From assembly GCA_029239355.1 (NCBI GenBank), contig JAQZAZ010000019.1:1-55557 (forward strand): DNA of 55,557 nt, in the 5' to 3' direction. The notes under the pieces were generated by a model. The model had not been told where the DNA came from. It ran no database searches and worked only from the letters and a program-made list of their open reading frames with translations. A program made the position numbers and the translations under genes. Source of the stretch: Sphingobacterium sp. (GTDB lineage: Bacteria; Bacteroidota; Bacteroidia; Sphingobacteriales; Sphingobacteriaceae). Below, one piece after another: positions 36,987 through 46,977 of the stretch. Positions within the stretch are counted from its first letter, which is position 1; the number at the start of each line of letters is the position of its first letter.

Positions 36987-39900
36987 TTAAAATTGTACAC
37001 TCACGCCCAACGAATACGTCCTTTTACTTGGATAACCATTTGATCCATCGCGACCAACAGATGTGACCAACTCGGGATCAGGTCCAGCATAACGACTAAA
37101 GGTGTAAATGTTATTTGCCGTGAAATTAATCCTAGCCGAGGTTAAACCGTAACGCTGAATCCATTTTCTATCAAAGTTATATCCCAATGTTGCGGAATTG
37201 ATTTTGACATAAGATCCATCTTCCAAAAACATAGTCGAGTTATAACGATAGGGATTGTAAAGAGTCAAACGTGTAAAGTCTGACACATTGGGATAATCCG
37301 CATTATCCCCAAGTTGACGCCATACATTATAAGCATCCAATGGCACGTAAGCCCCTGGGACATAACCCGGTTTTCCTTCTATAACTCCTGTTGGGGTGTC
37401 ATAATTACGGAAACGATCGGTCAAAGCTGTATTTAAGATATCTCTATCCAGTGTATAAGAAAACTGTGTTCGTAAGGACCAATTTTTATAGCGTGTAAAT
37501 ACGGAAAGACCTCCTGTTACTGCGGGTTGGGAGTTGCCCACAAACACCAAATCATTTTCATCCAATATATAATCACCATTGATATCCGTGAAAATAGGAT
37601 CTCCAGCACGGAAAAACTTTCCTGCTGAGAACTCCCCACCAGCACGATATCGCTGGCCAGTCAATGGATTAACAGGTACCTCATCATCTGTTTTGTATAC
37701 CCCTTTATAATCATATAGCACAAAAGTCAAAGGATTTCTTCCCAGTCTAAAAAACTGAGGCAAATTGTATCCAGAGGTATTATCTGGCTGGATTAATTGT
37801 CTTGCTCCATCAGGCAGTGCAGTTGTATAATCACGATTCATAGCAAAAGTTGCTGTACCGCTTAAATCCCAATCGCTATTTCTTAATCTCGGTCTAAAGT
37901 TTATGGAAACTTCATGTCCCATATTTACCATTGCAGCCTCATTAGTCAATACATTTCCGAAAGCATTATGATTCGCAATCGCCTTTGAACGCAAGATCTT
38001 ATCGGATTGTTTATAGTAGGTTTCGTACGTTAGGTATAATGCACTATTGAAGAACCCTAATTCCATGCCCAGTGACCATTGCGTTGTGGTCTGAGGTACG
38101 AGCTCGGTATTTGGCGCATTCTTTAAATCCAAAGAAGTTGTCGGTCTATTATTGTAACGGCCTGCATCAACTTTATACCAACCGTATAAATCAGATAAAG
38201 TTCCCGTAGGTTGGATAGTCCGTCCGACTGAACCACGAAAGAATCCAGTATCCCACCACGAAAATTTTTCCATGAACTTTTCTTTCTTAAAATTCCAGCG
38301 AAAACCAACGGAAGGATTGGATGTCCATGGTGAAGCACCACCAGTGACCGAAGTACCATCAACACGATACGTCAAATCCACAATATATTTGGAATCATAA
38401 TTATAAGATGCATTACCCGCATAAGCGATAGAACGATAATTTGTAAGGTTGTTCAACAAACCGCCCAACGTTTGCCTTGTATTATAACTGATACCCGCTT
38501 GAAATTGATCATTGGCAGTTCCTCTAATTTTATTTAATGTAGAAGAAGACTGAGAAATCTCCATTTCTGTAAAACCATACAGGTTGATTACATGCTTCTC
38601 GTTGATTGCTTTAACCCAAGAAAGCAAATTTCGATTATAAACCTTACTCTTGTTGTCATAGTATCCATATATTTCCGAACTATTGCCTAGCAACAGCTCA
38701 GGCGTATATCTATCCTTGGTAGAAGTTGTATAATTATAGTTAAAGGTAGAAGTTGCCCGTAACCCATTAATCGGCTCATACTGTAGTTCGACTTGGGCTA
38801 CGTAATTTCCTGTCTTATTCTGATCATCGACATTAAGTGCAGATAAGGCACCCATACTACCTGAAAAGAGTGATGGTGCGGGATAAAGAGAGGTTGTATT
38901 AACCGATTTCCCGACCCCGGTCTGCATTGCCGCATTACCACTTCCCATTTGATTTTGAGCTAAATTCGCATTCACATTCGCCATCATCCGGAAACGGTCA
39001 TTCGGTTCATATTGCATATTGGATTGCACCGTATATCTTTTAAAACCCGTATTTGCAATAATCCCGTTCTCATCATAGTAATTCATATTCACTTTATAAT
39101 TGAATACGCGCTCTCCTCCTGAGATATTGACGTTATGTGTCTGATTATAGGTATTTCGATAGAAATAAGATTGCCAATCTGTGGAGTTGTTATAATACGG
39201 GTTTAAACTATCTGCTAACATGGGCGAATCGTTGATCCGTCTAATCGCCGCCGCTAAAGTTGTATCATTCATCAAGATCTGTTCAACACGAACCATCCGT
39301 TCGTCTCTTCCACCAATTACCTTACGTAACTGTGGTACAGCACTCATAAAAAACTGCCCTTGGTATTGTACCAATGGAATTTTTGAATTACCCCGTTTGG
39401 TTCTTACCAGAATAACACCATAGGCTCCACGTGATCCATATAAAGCTGTCGCCTGGGCATCTTTTAATACTGTAATGTCTTCAATATCCTCTGGTGGAAT
39501 CATGGAGATAGGCGAAACGCCCGGTCCTGCTGTTTCAAAACCATATTCGTACCCCGAATTGTCATCAATAGGCACGCCATCAATAACAAACAAAGGTGAA
39601 GTCGGTGTCAAAAAGGTATTATCGCCACTTCCAGACACATTAAAATTAGAAATACCCCGTACAGCAATCGTTCCACGCATCCCTGGACTACCTGTATTAT
39701 TCTGAATATTCATACCAGCCACTTTACCTTGTAAAAGGTCCACAAAGTTACCTGAAGGGATATCCTGAATTTCCTTACCAGATATTGTCACGACTGACCC
39801 TGTTAAAGTCTCTCTTTTTCGCTGTTGATAACCAACCACTACCGTCTCCTCCAGTTCTTGCGCTTTGCTTTCCATCGAAATACTGTACTCCGTTTTTCCT

Positions 39901-40160
39901 GCTGTAACGGACTGTTTCACTGTTCCGTAACCTTGATAGGAAAACACCATTACCCCGTTGGTAGGCACAGATACAACAAAACGACCGTCGTCACCTGTTT
40001 TACCAAGATCCCGCTTTGGATTTTCCAACTTGATGGAAACTCCCGCCAGCGGTCTATTGTTGGCCCCTTTTACCGTCCCCTTCACCATACCAGTCTGCGC
40101 CAGTACGCTATTGGTCAACACATTGGCAAAAAGGAATATTAGTATACATAATTGTTTCAT
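36987..40160 (-). CDS. SusC/RagA-family TonB-dependent outer-membrane transporter (second module)
   Basis: The 1057-residue protein has a signal peptide (about 1-21) and a carboxypeptidase regulatory-like domain (about 24-100; GMVKGTVKGANNRPLAGVSIKL). The plug is at about 105-230 (ETVVVGYQQRKRETLTGSVV, TSPLFVIDGVPIDDNSGYE, ALYGSRGAYGVILVRTKRG), followed by the beta barrel ending GVSVQF. There is no STN domain, so it is not coupled to a FecR/sigma pair. It is the first gene of the second SusC-SusD-fasciclin-DUF module, 30 bases after the DUF5007-like gene. Import of peptides, glycopeptides or glycans released by the M60 peptidase is a reasonable inference. Confidence 0.95.
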   Translation of the reverse strand: MKQLCILIFLFANVLTNSVLAQTGMVKGTVKGANNRPLAGVSIKLENPKRDLGKTGDDGRFVVSVPTNGVMVFSYQGYGTVKQSVTAGKTEYSISMESKAQELEETVVVGYQQRKRETLTGSVVTISGKEIQDIPSGNFVDLLQGKVAGMNIQNNTGSPGMRGTIAVRGISNFNVSGSGDNTFLTPTSPLFVIDGVPIDDNSGYEYGFETAGPGVSPISMIPPEDIEDITVLKDAQATALYGSRGAYGVILVRTKRGNSKIPLVQYQGQFFMSAVPQLRKVIGGRDERMVRVEQILMNDTTLAAAIRRINDSPMLADSLNPYYNNSTDWQSYFYRNTYNQTHNVNISGGERVFNYKVNMNYYDENGIIANTGFKRYTVQSNMQYEPNDRFRMMANVNANLAQNQMGSGNAAMQTGVGKSVNTTSLYPAPSLFSGSMGALSALNVDDQNKTGNYVAQVELQYEPINGLRATSTFNYNYTTSTKDRYTPELLLGNSSEIYGYYDNKSKVYNRNLLSWVKAINEKHVINLYGFTEMEISQSSSTLNKIRGTANDQFQAGISYNTRQTLGGLLNNLTNYRSIAYAGNASYNYDSKYIVDLTYRVDGTSVTGGASPWTSNPSVGFRWNFKKEKFMEKFSWWDTGFFRGSVGRTIQPTGTLSDLYGWYKVDAGRYNNRPTTSLDLKNAPNTELVPQTTTQWSLGMELGFFNSALYLTYETYYKQSDKILRSKAIANHNAFGNVLTNEAAMVNMGHEVSINFRPRLRNSDWDLSGTATFAMNRDYTTALPDGARQLIQPDNTSGYNLPQFFRLGRNPLTFVLYDYKGVYKTDDEVPVNPLTGQRYRAGGEFSAGKFFRAGDPIFTDINGDYILDENDLVFVGNSQPAVTGGLSVFTRYKNWSLRTQFSYTLDRDILNTALTDRFRNYDTPTGVIEGKPGYVPGAYVPLDAYNVWRQLGDNADYPNVSDFTRLTLYNPYRYNSTMFLEDGSYVKINSATLGYNFDRKWIQRYGLTSARINFTANNIYTFSRYAGPDPELVTSVGRDGSNGYPSKRTYSLGVSVQF

Positions 40161-40190
40161 AATTGTTAAGCTAAATTAATCGGCACTTGA

Positions 40191-41234
40191 TCAGTCAAAT
40201 TTTGGTAACTCATAAGGAAAACGAAATTGAATTTCCCAATTACCCTCCTCAAAAATGGAAAACTCCAATCCAAAGTAATTGTCCTCCAAGAAACCAAAAT
40301 CACCTTTGCGTCGAAACTTGAATTCAACGTAGGCGTTCTCCCCAGTTATATTTGTGTAAGGTGTTCCTATTGCTGACAAGGGAATTGGGTAAGCCACATC
40401 ATACACAACTTTGTTGTTCTCAAAGCGATGATTAAAGCCATGTACCAAACCCTCCCATTTCGTTGCCGAGAATTTCTTGGGATCTATGGGATTGTTCAAT
40501 GAATCCAAGAAACTGATCGTGAGGGTTTTCGTCCCTGCTACATTATTCTCCAATTTGTTGAAATATACTCTGATATCTGAATTGAACATTGCCCGATCCG
40601 TTCTGTCCCCCCGCATATTGCTTGACATCTTTGTTATAAACGTATATGGTAGTGGTGATAGACCGGTTATTGGATCAATTATACTGGGCTCATAAGGACG
40701 TTCACGTAATGGCTTCAGTTTAAAATTTCGTAAATAGCGTCTTCCACCTGTATTGGTTAATTCGACATCAAAAACATACCCAGAATCAGGTTGAGCCTTG
40801 ACAAATCCTGAATTTCCCGATTCTCCCCAAAAATTGATATTTCCAGATTTCTGCAAGATTTCAAGGATCGGACGGTATTCAATTTTTCGTTTCGCTTCGA
40901 TTTCCGCTATTGATTTCTCAAAACCGGTATAAGCCTCTTTCCAAATCTTGACAGGAAATTTATCATCGAATAGGGTTGTCGGTTGCCCGTCAATATCCCG
41001 AGCGTTAACAATTTTAAAGGTCAAAGGCTGCGAAGTATTTTGTCCGATATTGACGATATTGTCATAAAAGGTATTTCTACCCAAAACGGGTTGAAATTCC
41101 GTTGTATTATAAACTACATCCTCGCCCAATGAATCCTGATCCGTGGGGATATATTTTTTACAAGATGCTAAGACGAACAATCCAAATCCGAATAGAACAA
41201 CTTGTTTGATCGTGTTATATGATTTTGTGTTCAT
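40191..41234 (-). CDS. DUF5007-like lipoprotein
   Basis: The 347-residue protein has an SPII signal (FVLASCKKYIP). It continues with DQDSLGEDVVYNTTEFQPVLGRNT and a beta-rich body (PLTFKIVNARDIDGQP, FKLKPLRERPYEP, GLVHGFNHRFENNK). These features fit DUF5007, seen beside SusC/SusD and fasciclin genes in other Bacteroidota. Function unknown, with surface substrate binding the likely role. It starts 1 base after the fasciclin stop and is followed after 30 bases by the second SusC, so it joins the two modules of the operon. Confidence 0.78.
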   Translation of the reverse strand: MNTKSYNTIKQVVLFGFGLFVLASCKKYIPTDQDSLGEDVVYNTTEFQPVLGRNTFYDNIVNIGQNTSQPLTFKIVNARDIDGQPTTLFDDKFPVKIWKEAYTGFEKSIAEIEAKRKIEYRPILEILQKSGNINFWGESGNSGFVKAQPDSGYVFDVELTNTGGRRYLRNFKLKPLRERPYEPSIIDPITGLSPLPYTFITKMSSNMRGDRTDRAMFNSDIRVYFNKLENNVAGTKTLTISFLDSLNNPIDPKKFSATKWEGLVHGFNHRFENNKVVYDVAYPIPLSAIGTPYTNITGENAYVEFKFRRKGDFGFLEDNYFGLEFSIFEEGNWEIQFRFPYELPKFD

Positions 41235-41235
41235 G

Positions 41236-41907
41236 TTATCTATTTAAGAATTTAGCCAGTTTAGAAAAGCCAAAATTGTGGCTGGGCGACAGAATATGTA
41301 ACCGTCCATTTGTCGTTCTGATATTGACGACGGAAGTATTACTTTCCTGCCAATAGCGTTGAAAAATTGAGTTATTCATATCGCTTAATACAATTTGCTG
41401 TTGTCCCCCTTCAATAATTCCTGACGCAGAGCTCACTTTATATTTCATGGTCATCCGGTAATCATCAATACTCCGTATTTCTTTACCCTCTACAAAATCT
41501 TTCAGGCTCTCCGTATCGTGGAGACCATTAAAAGCATAATGATAGGTCAACGTATCGATTAAAGGTTGCGGAATATCTTCCAGAAATAAATGTGGTCTAT
41601 TGCCCGCTGCACGAATGGCGTTCATGGCGTCAATAGCATTGGTAAAACTATTATTGGTCATCGCAAAGAAAGTAATAGTGTCTTTCGAATTTTTCAACCT
41701 CGCCCGAAGGTCTGGTACACGTTCCAATACCAATAGCAAGGAATCATAAACTGATCCCTGTTCTTCCAGAAACTCTAGCGTAGTACCATTGTACTCGGTA
41801 TATTTTATCTGATAATCTTCATAATAGGCATTCCCTTTTTTGCACGATGCAAGTCCCATTAATAGTAACAAGACGGAAATACCAACATAGCATATTCTTT
41901 TCTTCAT
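41236..41907 (-). CDS. Fasciclin-domain lipoprotein (first module)
   Basis: The 223-residue protein has an SPII signal (GLASCKKGN). A FAS1-like domain follows: TLEFLEEQGSVYDSLLLVLERV, ITFFAMTNNSFTNAIDAMNAI and the closing NGRLHILSPSHNFGF. It lies 14 bases after SusD and overlaps the DUF5007-like gene spacing by a single base gap. The protein is related in layout to the 34710-35444 fasciclin protein but clearly diverged, so the module duplication is old. Binding role inferred. Confidence 0.82.
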   Translation of the reverse strand: MKKRICYVGISVLLLLMGLASCKKGNAYYEDYQIKYTEYNGTTLEFLEEQGSVYDSLLLVLERVPDLRARLKNSKDTITFFAMTNNSFTNAIDAMNAIRAAGNRPHLFLEDIPQPLIDTLTYHYAFNGLHDTESLKDFVEGKEIRSIDDYRMTMKYKVSSASGIIEGGQQQIVLSDMNNSIFQRYWQESNTSVVNIRTTNGRLHILSPSHNFGFSKLAKFLNR

Positions 41908-41921
41908 GGTTATTTGTTAGC

Positions 41922-43451
41922 TTATTTCCAGTAAGAGTTTTGTTCCAGTTTCGAATTACGTTCCAATACATCTGAAGAGATTGGCCAATAAATACCTCCA
42001 TTTTCAATCAGCGCATTTAATCGCGGATTGTTCTTTTTAATCTTCGCCAAACGGATCTGATCATACCATCGCCAGCCCTCGCCCATCAACTCGCGTCGTC
42101 TTTCCAAAAAGATTTCTTCCAGAAGGTCCTTGGGAGAGTTATTGATATAAGGTTTTAAGCCGCGCTGCGCCTTAATCATATTGAGGTATTTAATGGATTC
42201 ATCTTTCTGTCCCAGCACAGCCTTTGCCTCGGATTGGAGCAAAAAGATGTCTTCCAGGCGGGTAAATACTAGGTTGGATCCGAATATGGAGAAATCCGAA
42301 TCTCCAGAACCATTACGAATCACTTTGATCTTACTGAAAATTGGAATATCACCATTATAATTTGTGAAATAATTTGTCCTTACCAGTCCCGATACAGAAT
42401 CGATTCCGAAACGGGTATCATTAACATCATCAAAAATTTTGTTAATGGTATCACGATTCACGTAAATGTCAGGTTTGGCTTTGGTTACAATTGGATACCC
42501 TAAGGTCAAGGATTCGATATGCCCCGTATTTGTTGCTTCTCCTAATTCATACGAGGCGCGAACAGCAAGAATCTGTGCCTGTGTACTTGGTCCGAAAAGG
42601 CCGGTTGTGGGATTGACCAAATTCGGCACACTCATAAGTGATAAATTTGTTTTTGAGTAATTATCAACGACAAATTTGGAATACACATCTGCATTAATAT
42701 ATTTACCTTGCCATGCTGCAATATGTGCCAGCAAAGAATAAGCAGTGATTTTGTTGACTAATACACCTACCCAAGTCCCATAACTTTCACCATAGTAACT
42801 TTGTGTACCTAAGGCATATACATAAGGTAAATCTTGTGCAGCATTTAGCAACTCTGATTCCGCAAATGCTAATACCGTAGCCTCAGAAGCCTTAGCGACC
42901 TCAACAAAACTGCCATTGTCATAAGAATCCTTCAGTAAAGGAACCTCGCCCCAGATACGCACCATATAAAAGTACATCAATGCTCGAATCGTACGAGCTT
43001 GAGCGATATCATATTTCAAATCGCGTTCGGTGTAGCGGCTATCTTTTGATAATACTTCCGGTGCGCGTTCGATAAATAGTGACGCGGCATTAATTACCGC
43101 ATAAAAGCGCCGCCAATCTGTCAATCCTTTAATTAGTGGATAAGCCGATTTCAGTTTATTTTCTTGTACGACACGAAGATCAGCACGAGAATAGGAGTTG
43201 AAGTCTCCATAGCGCATTTCACCATAGACCCAATGCCCATAATTATCTACCATCGCAGCTCTCATCAAACCATACATCCCCATAAGATGTGCCCGGGTAT
43301 CAGAAATCGAAGCCCATTCCTTACCTTCTGAACCAACGTTGACTGCAACAATATCAAGTTTTTTATTACAGGATGTGCTTAACACACTGATACCCAAAGC
43401 AAGTAATAGGTATTTTCCCCATTGATTATATTTCTTTATCTTAAACATCAT
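41922..43451 (-). CDS. SusD/RagB-family outer-membrane lipoprotein (first module)
   Basis: The 509-residue protein has an SPII signal (SVLSTSCNKKLD, Cys 28). SusD helices include AQARTIRALMYFYMVRIWGEVPLL and VFTRLEDIFLLQSEAKAVLGQKDESIKYLNMI. The late ERRRELMGEGWRWYDQIR motif is well kept, and the C-terminus is QNSYWK. It lies 13 bases after its SusC partner. The family captures substrate at the cell surface; the ligand is unknown. Confidence 0.95.
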   Translation of the reverse strand: MMFKIKKYNQWGKYLLLALGISVLSTSCNKKLDIVAVNVGSEGKEWASISDTRAHLMGMYGLMRAAMVDNYGHWVYGEMRYGDFNSYSRADLRVVQENKLKSAYPLIKGLTDWRRFYAVINAASLFIERAPEVLSKDSRYTERDLKYDIAQARTIRALMYFYMVRIWGEVPLLKDSYDNGSFVEVAKASEATVLAFAESELLNAAQDLPYVYALGTQSYYGESYGTWVGVLVNKITAYSLLAHIAAWQGKYINADVYSKFVVDNYSKTNLSLMSVPNLVNPTTGLFGPSTQAQILAVRASYELGEATNTGHIESLTLGYPIVTKAKPDIYVNRDTINKIFDDVNDTRFGIDSVSGLVRTNYFTNYNGDIPIFSKIKVIRNGSGDSDFSIFGSNLVFTRLEDIFLLQSEAKAVLGQKDESIKYLNMIKAQRGLKPYINNSPKDLLEEIFLERRRELMGEGWRWYDQIRLAKIKKNNPRLNALIENGGIYWPISSDVLERNSKLEQNSYWK

Positions 43452-43464
43452 TCAATAATTTGCG

Positions 43465-46398
43465 TTATAAATCCAATTTGATTCCCATGGTCACAATTGG
43501 CGACATTGGCAGACCGTAACCTGTATAATACCCATTGAAATCAATTAACTCGGGATCAGTTCCTGAGAATTTGCTTATAGTCAATAGGTTTGTACCCGAT
43601 AAATAGACATACGCGCGACGTATCGTCTTCATTTTATCCTTGATTGAATTCAGTTGTGCTAAGTCATAGCCTACACTCAGTGCACGCAATTTTAGAAAAG
43701 AAGCATTTTCCAAAAAGAGATCCTGATCCACGCGATAAGCGACTATTGGACTCCATGGATTATAAGTTGGATATTTCGTAATATCTACGTCCTGCTGCCA
43801 ATGAAAAACTTCTCGAATGCCATCCAAAGAGTTTGTGTTCTCCGTATTTATAAAATCGTATTTCGTAGATGCGCGCTGATTAAGTGCTTTTTGGCCGACA
43901 GCAAAATACCACTGCATATTCAGATCAAAACCTTTAAATTTGAATTGGTTATTGAATCCCCCGACTAATTTAGGCATCGCGTTGCCCTTAAGCACACGAT
44001 CTTTATCATCAATTTTAAAGTCACCATTTTGATCTTTCCAAATCGGATCTCCAGCAGCGAAATCGACACCATCAAATTGCAATTTTTGTCCATTTCTCAC
44101 TGGAATTTCTGTTTCTGCGTTATAAATTCCTTCATTTTCGTAGAGCCAGAATTTATCCACCGCTTCCCCGACACGCAATAAACGATTGTTAATTTTTAGC
44201 TCCTGTTTGCCATTTGGCAAAGCTGTAAGCTTATTTTGATTCCAATTAAGATTTAAGGCTGTATTCCATTGCAATCCCTCAGGATTAGATAGTACGTTAA
44301 CATTTAAATCTAGATCGATACCTCTATTTTGTACTGTCATTCCATTGACAATTTGTCCAGAATAACCATACTCAGCAGGTATAGGCATATTTGCCAGTTG
44401 ATTGACATCCTTTTTTTGGTAAGCTGCAATTGCAAAATTCAAACGCTTGTCAAGCATAGAACCATCTAGAATTATCTCAGCATGATCTGTATAAGGCCAT
44501 TTCATATCATAACCAACCCAGCCTTCAGAATAAGGACGTGATGCAACGGCAAAACCATTGTATGATACAAGAGACTTCTCAGAACCCCAGTTAAGATCAG
44601 CTGTATAATTGGGACCTACGGCATATTTACTTGTAAAAATAGGCTTTCCGATCCGGGCCCATGATGCTTTGATATTGAGATTATCCATCATTGCATGTTC
44701 CTCAGGATTGATCAAATGATATTTTGCTGAAACTGCTGGAGTCATCAACCAACGTGAATCTGGTTGCATCGTCGAAGAACCATCATAACGGAGCACTGCA
44801 TTGACATCCAATTTGTCTTTCCAGCTGTACATACCCGACAAAAAGAAGGAATGAAGTCTAAAATCCTCCCGATTTGTCCATCGGTTGACATATAAACCAC
44901 CTATTGGCTTCAAGTATTCTTCCTTATTTGGATCTCCATCAACCACATTGACTTTAATAAAGTCATTCGGGCCGTCATACGCACGGGCATAATGATACCT
45001 GTAAAGATCTTGGGTGTAGTTTGATCCCAAGATAAAATTAAATTTATGTTGTTGCTGCAGTGTAAAATTGTAGTTTAAGCTATTATTAAAAGTTAATCGC
45101 TCATTAAATCCAAAATATCCTGACATGTAGTTATTTGTCTCCATCAAAGACCCCGGGAAAAATGCCTGTCTAGACCCCTCAGAATAATCAATACCTAGAT
45201 TTGTGTTAAACTTAAGGTTCGGCAATAAGTAAAGATCGAGGTTAACCAAAAGGTTAAGCATATTGACCGAGTTATTGTCCAACGCTCTCTTATAAATATC
45301 TAGATATTGACCATACATCTCCTTATTCGGCGAGATTGGAATGGATAAATCCGGAACATAAGCTGCTTCTCCAAAACGGTCTCTTAAACTTCTATTCCGA
45401 TCACGAAGACTTCTACTTGCATTAACAGTCGTTCCAAAGTTAAACCACTTAAATGGGGCCATATTTACGTTGAACAATGCATTATATCGTTCTATATTGG
45501 TTTTATCTGCGGAACTTGCATTTTTCATATAGCCGCCCATAAACGCAAAATTCGCTCGGTCACCACCACCTCGAATACCCAAATTCCCGCCGTAAATCGG
45601 TGTTACTGTGTAGTATTCTTCATTCCAATTTGCTGGACCATAATAATTTACATTGGTTGAATCACTGAGATAGCCGGGATAATTCAAACGGTCGCCTGGT
45701 GTACCATATTTATTGTAAAAAGTAGAGCGGAATAAGTTTTCATATTGTGCGTTTACAGGTGTTACTGTAGGTTTTGTAGCTAAACCAACATAAGCATCAA
45801 AACTAATTTCTCTTCTCCCTTCCTTTCCAGGCTTAGTCAAGATCCAAATTGCACCATTTGCTGCAAGTGGTCCTAACTTAGCGAGCACGATCGGATCCTT
45901 GATTACCTCAATTGACTCAACAACAGATAGGTCAATTCCAGCAAAATTATCTGTTGCAGGACCTATTCTATTAAATTGATATTGCTGAATCGAGTATGTG
46001 AAATTGTTATCCCGGGCAATCGGTACACCGTTTACATAGACTGTCGGCTGAACATTGACAGCATCTTTGGTTTCAAAGAGCGGACTCCCAAGTCCTCTAA
46101 CAACCATGTTTTTAGGGGCTCCAGGTTCGCCTGTTGCTTCTTGAACATACAGTCCCGCAATCTGTCCTTTTAGCATTTGGGTGATGCTTACTAAAGGTAG
46201 TGTTTCAATATTGCTCGTATTGAGGCTGTCCCTCACACCTTGTTTTTTGAGCAATGTCTTAAGTCTTCCCCGTAAAAGCTGCTTATCCACCTCACTTATC
46301 TCGGAGGTGTCTTTTTGAGCATTCCAGTTGAGCCAAGTATGTGCTTGGGATTTCTGGAAAATCGGAAAAAGAAATAAAAAACAAAATAGTCTTCTCAT
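43465..46398 (-). CDS. SusC/RagA-family TonB-dependent transporter lacking the N-terminal regulatory-like domain (first module)
   Basis: The 977-residue protein has a short signal peptide (about 1-19). It goes through only about 45 residues of charged linker (KDTSEISEVDKQLLRGRLKTLL) to the plug (about 60-195; LVSITQMLKGQIAGLYVQEATG, NMVVRGLG, PTVYVNGVPIARD, IEVIKDPIVLAKLGPLAANG, IWILTKPG). The beta barrel ends GIKLDL. The beta-sandwich extension found in most SusC proteins is missing, and the plug's usual YGSRG segment is replaced by KLGPLAANG. It is the first gene of the twelve-gene operon. The start codon is supported by the signal peptide, so the short N-terminus is not an annotation error. 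Confidence 0.92.
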   Translation of the reverse strand: MRRLFCFLFLFPIFQKSQAHTWLNWNAQKDTSEISEVDKQLLRGRLKTLLKKQGVRDSLNTSNIETLPLVSITQMLKGQIAGLYVQEATGEPGAPKNMVVRGLGSPLFETKDAVNVQPTVYVNGVPIARDNNFTYSIQQYQFNRIGPATDNFAGIDLSVVESIEVIKDPIVLAKLGPLAANGAIWILTKPGKEGRREISFDAYVGLATKPTVTPVNAQYENLFRSTFYNKYGTPGDRLNYPGYLSDSTNVNYYGPANWNEEYYTVTPIYGGNLGIRGGGDRANFAFMGGYMKNASSADKTNIERYNALFNVNMAPFKWFNFGTTVNASRSLRDRNRSLRDRFGEAAYVPDLSIPISPNKEMYGQYLDIYKRALDNNSVNMLNLLVNLDLYLLPNLKFNTNLGIDYSEGSRQAFFPGSLMETNNYMSGYFGFNERLTFNNSLNYNFTLQQQHKFNFILGSNYTQDLYRYHYARAYDGPNDFIKVNVVDGDPNKEEYLKPIGGLYVNRWTNREDFRLHSFFLSGMYSWKDKLDVNAVLRYDGSSTMQPDSRWLMTPAVSAKYHLINPEEHAMMDNLNIKASWARIGKPIFTSKYAVGPNYTADLNWGSEKSLVSYNGFAVASRPYSEGWVGYDMKWPYTDHAEIILDGSMLDKRLNFAIAAYQKKDVNQLANMPIPAEYGYSGQIVNGMTVQNRGIDLDLNVNVLSNPEGLQWNTALNLNWNQNKLTALPNGKQELKINNRLLRVGEAVDKFWLYENEGIYNAETEIPVRNGQKLQFDGVDFAAGDPIWKDQNGDFKIDDKDRVLKGNAMPKLVGGFNNQFKFKGFDLNMQWYFAVGQKALNQRASTKYDFINTENTNSLDGIREVFHWQQDVDITKYPTYNPWSPIVAYRVDQDLFLENASFLKLRALSVGYDLAQLNSIKDKMKTIRRAYVYLSGTNLLTISKFSGTDPELIDFNGYYTGYGLPMSPIVTMGIKLDL

Positions 46399-46559
46399 TC
46401 GATTTTTGTCTTAGGCTTAAATTTAAAAATTGGCACAAAACGGCTTATGAATTTCGTGTCGGCAAAAAAAAATGTTCGCTGCTTTTAGGCGGCAATAATT
46501 GATAGTACATAACAATACTAGGAATAATTAGGTTAGATAGAATGTGCCCACTTAAACGA

Positions 46560-46591
46560 AATCGATTGCGTAATCGACACAAACGATTGCA
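46560..46591. promoter_or_regulatory. Candidate operator with two related half-sites
   Basis: AATCGATTGCG (46560-46570) and AAACGATTGCA (46581-46591) are spaced 21 bases apart, two helical turns, 160-190 bases upstream of the first SusC start. A related word, AATCGTTTGCG, lies before the GH20/GH2 genes at 22978-22988. The form resembles LacI-type operators. This is sequence resemblance only. Confidence 0.25.
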
Positions 46592-46977
46592 TTGGAATTA
46601 AAACGATGAAAATTCGTCACAATGTTGAAAAATGAAATATTTTTTCCTAAAATATATTTAAAATAACCAATAAAAAATGTAAATTATATATATCTGTAAA
46701 TAAAGTATGAATTATGTTATACATATACATATTAATTTATATTACATGATGTGAGAATTCTGAAATTTTTAAAAAAGATTGAATCAAAATTGAAATTTTG
46801 ATAAAACATTTTTTTTGATTTAACTTGATCATCATCCGTTATCTGTTCAAAAAAAGGTTGTTTATTACGAAACGAAAACAGCAATAGTGCCTGCACATAC
46901 TCATTGTCACAAACTTCCAAAGTTTGTATTGAATACGATATACAATATTTTAATGTCCAATAAAATGACATAAAAAA

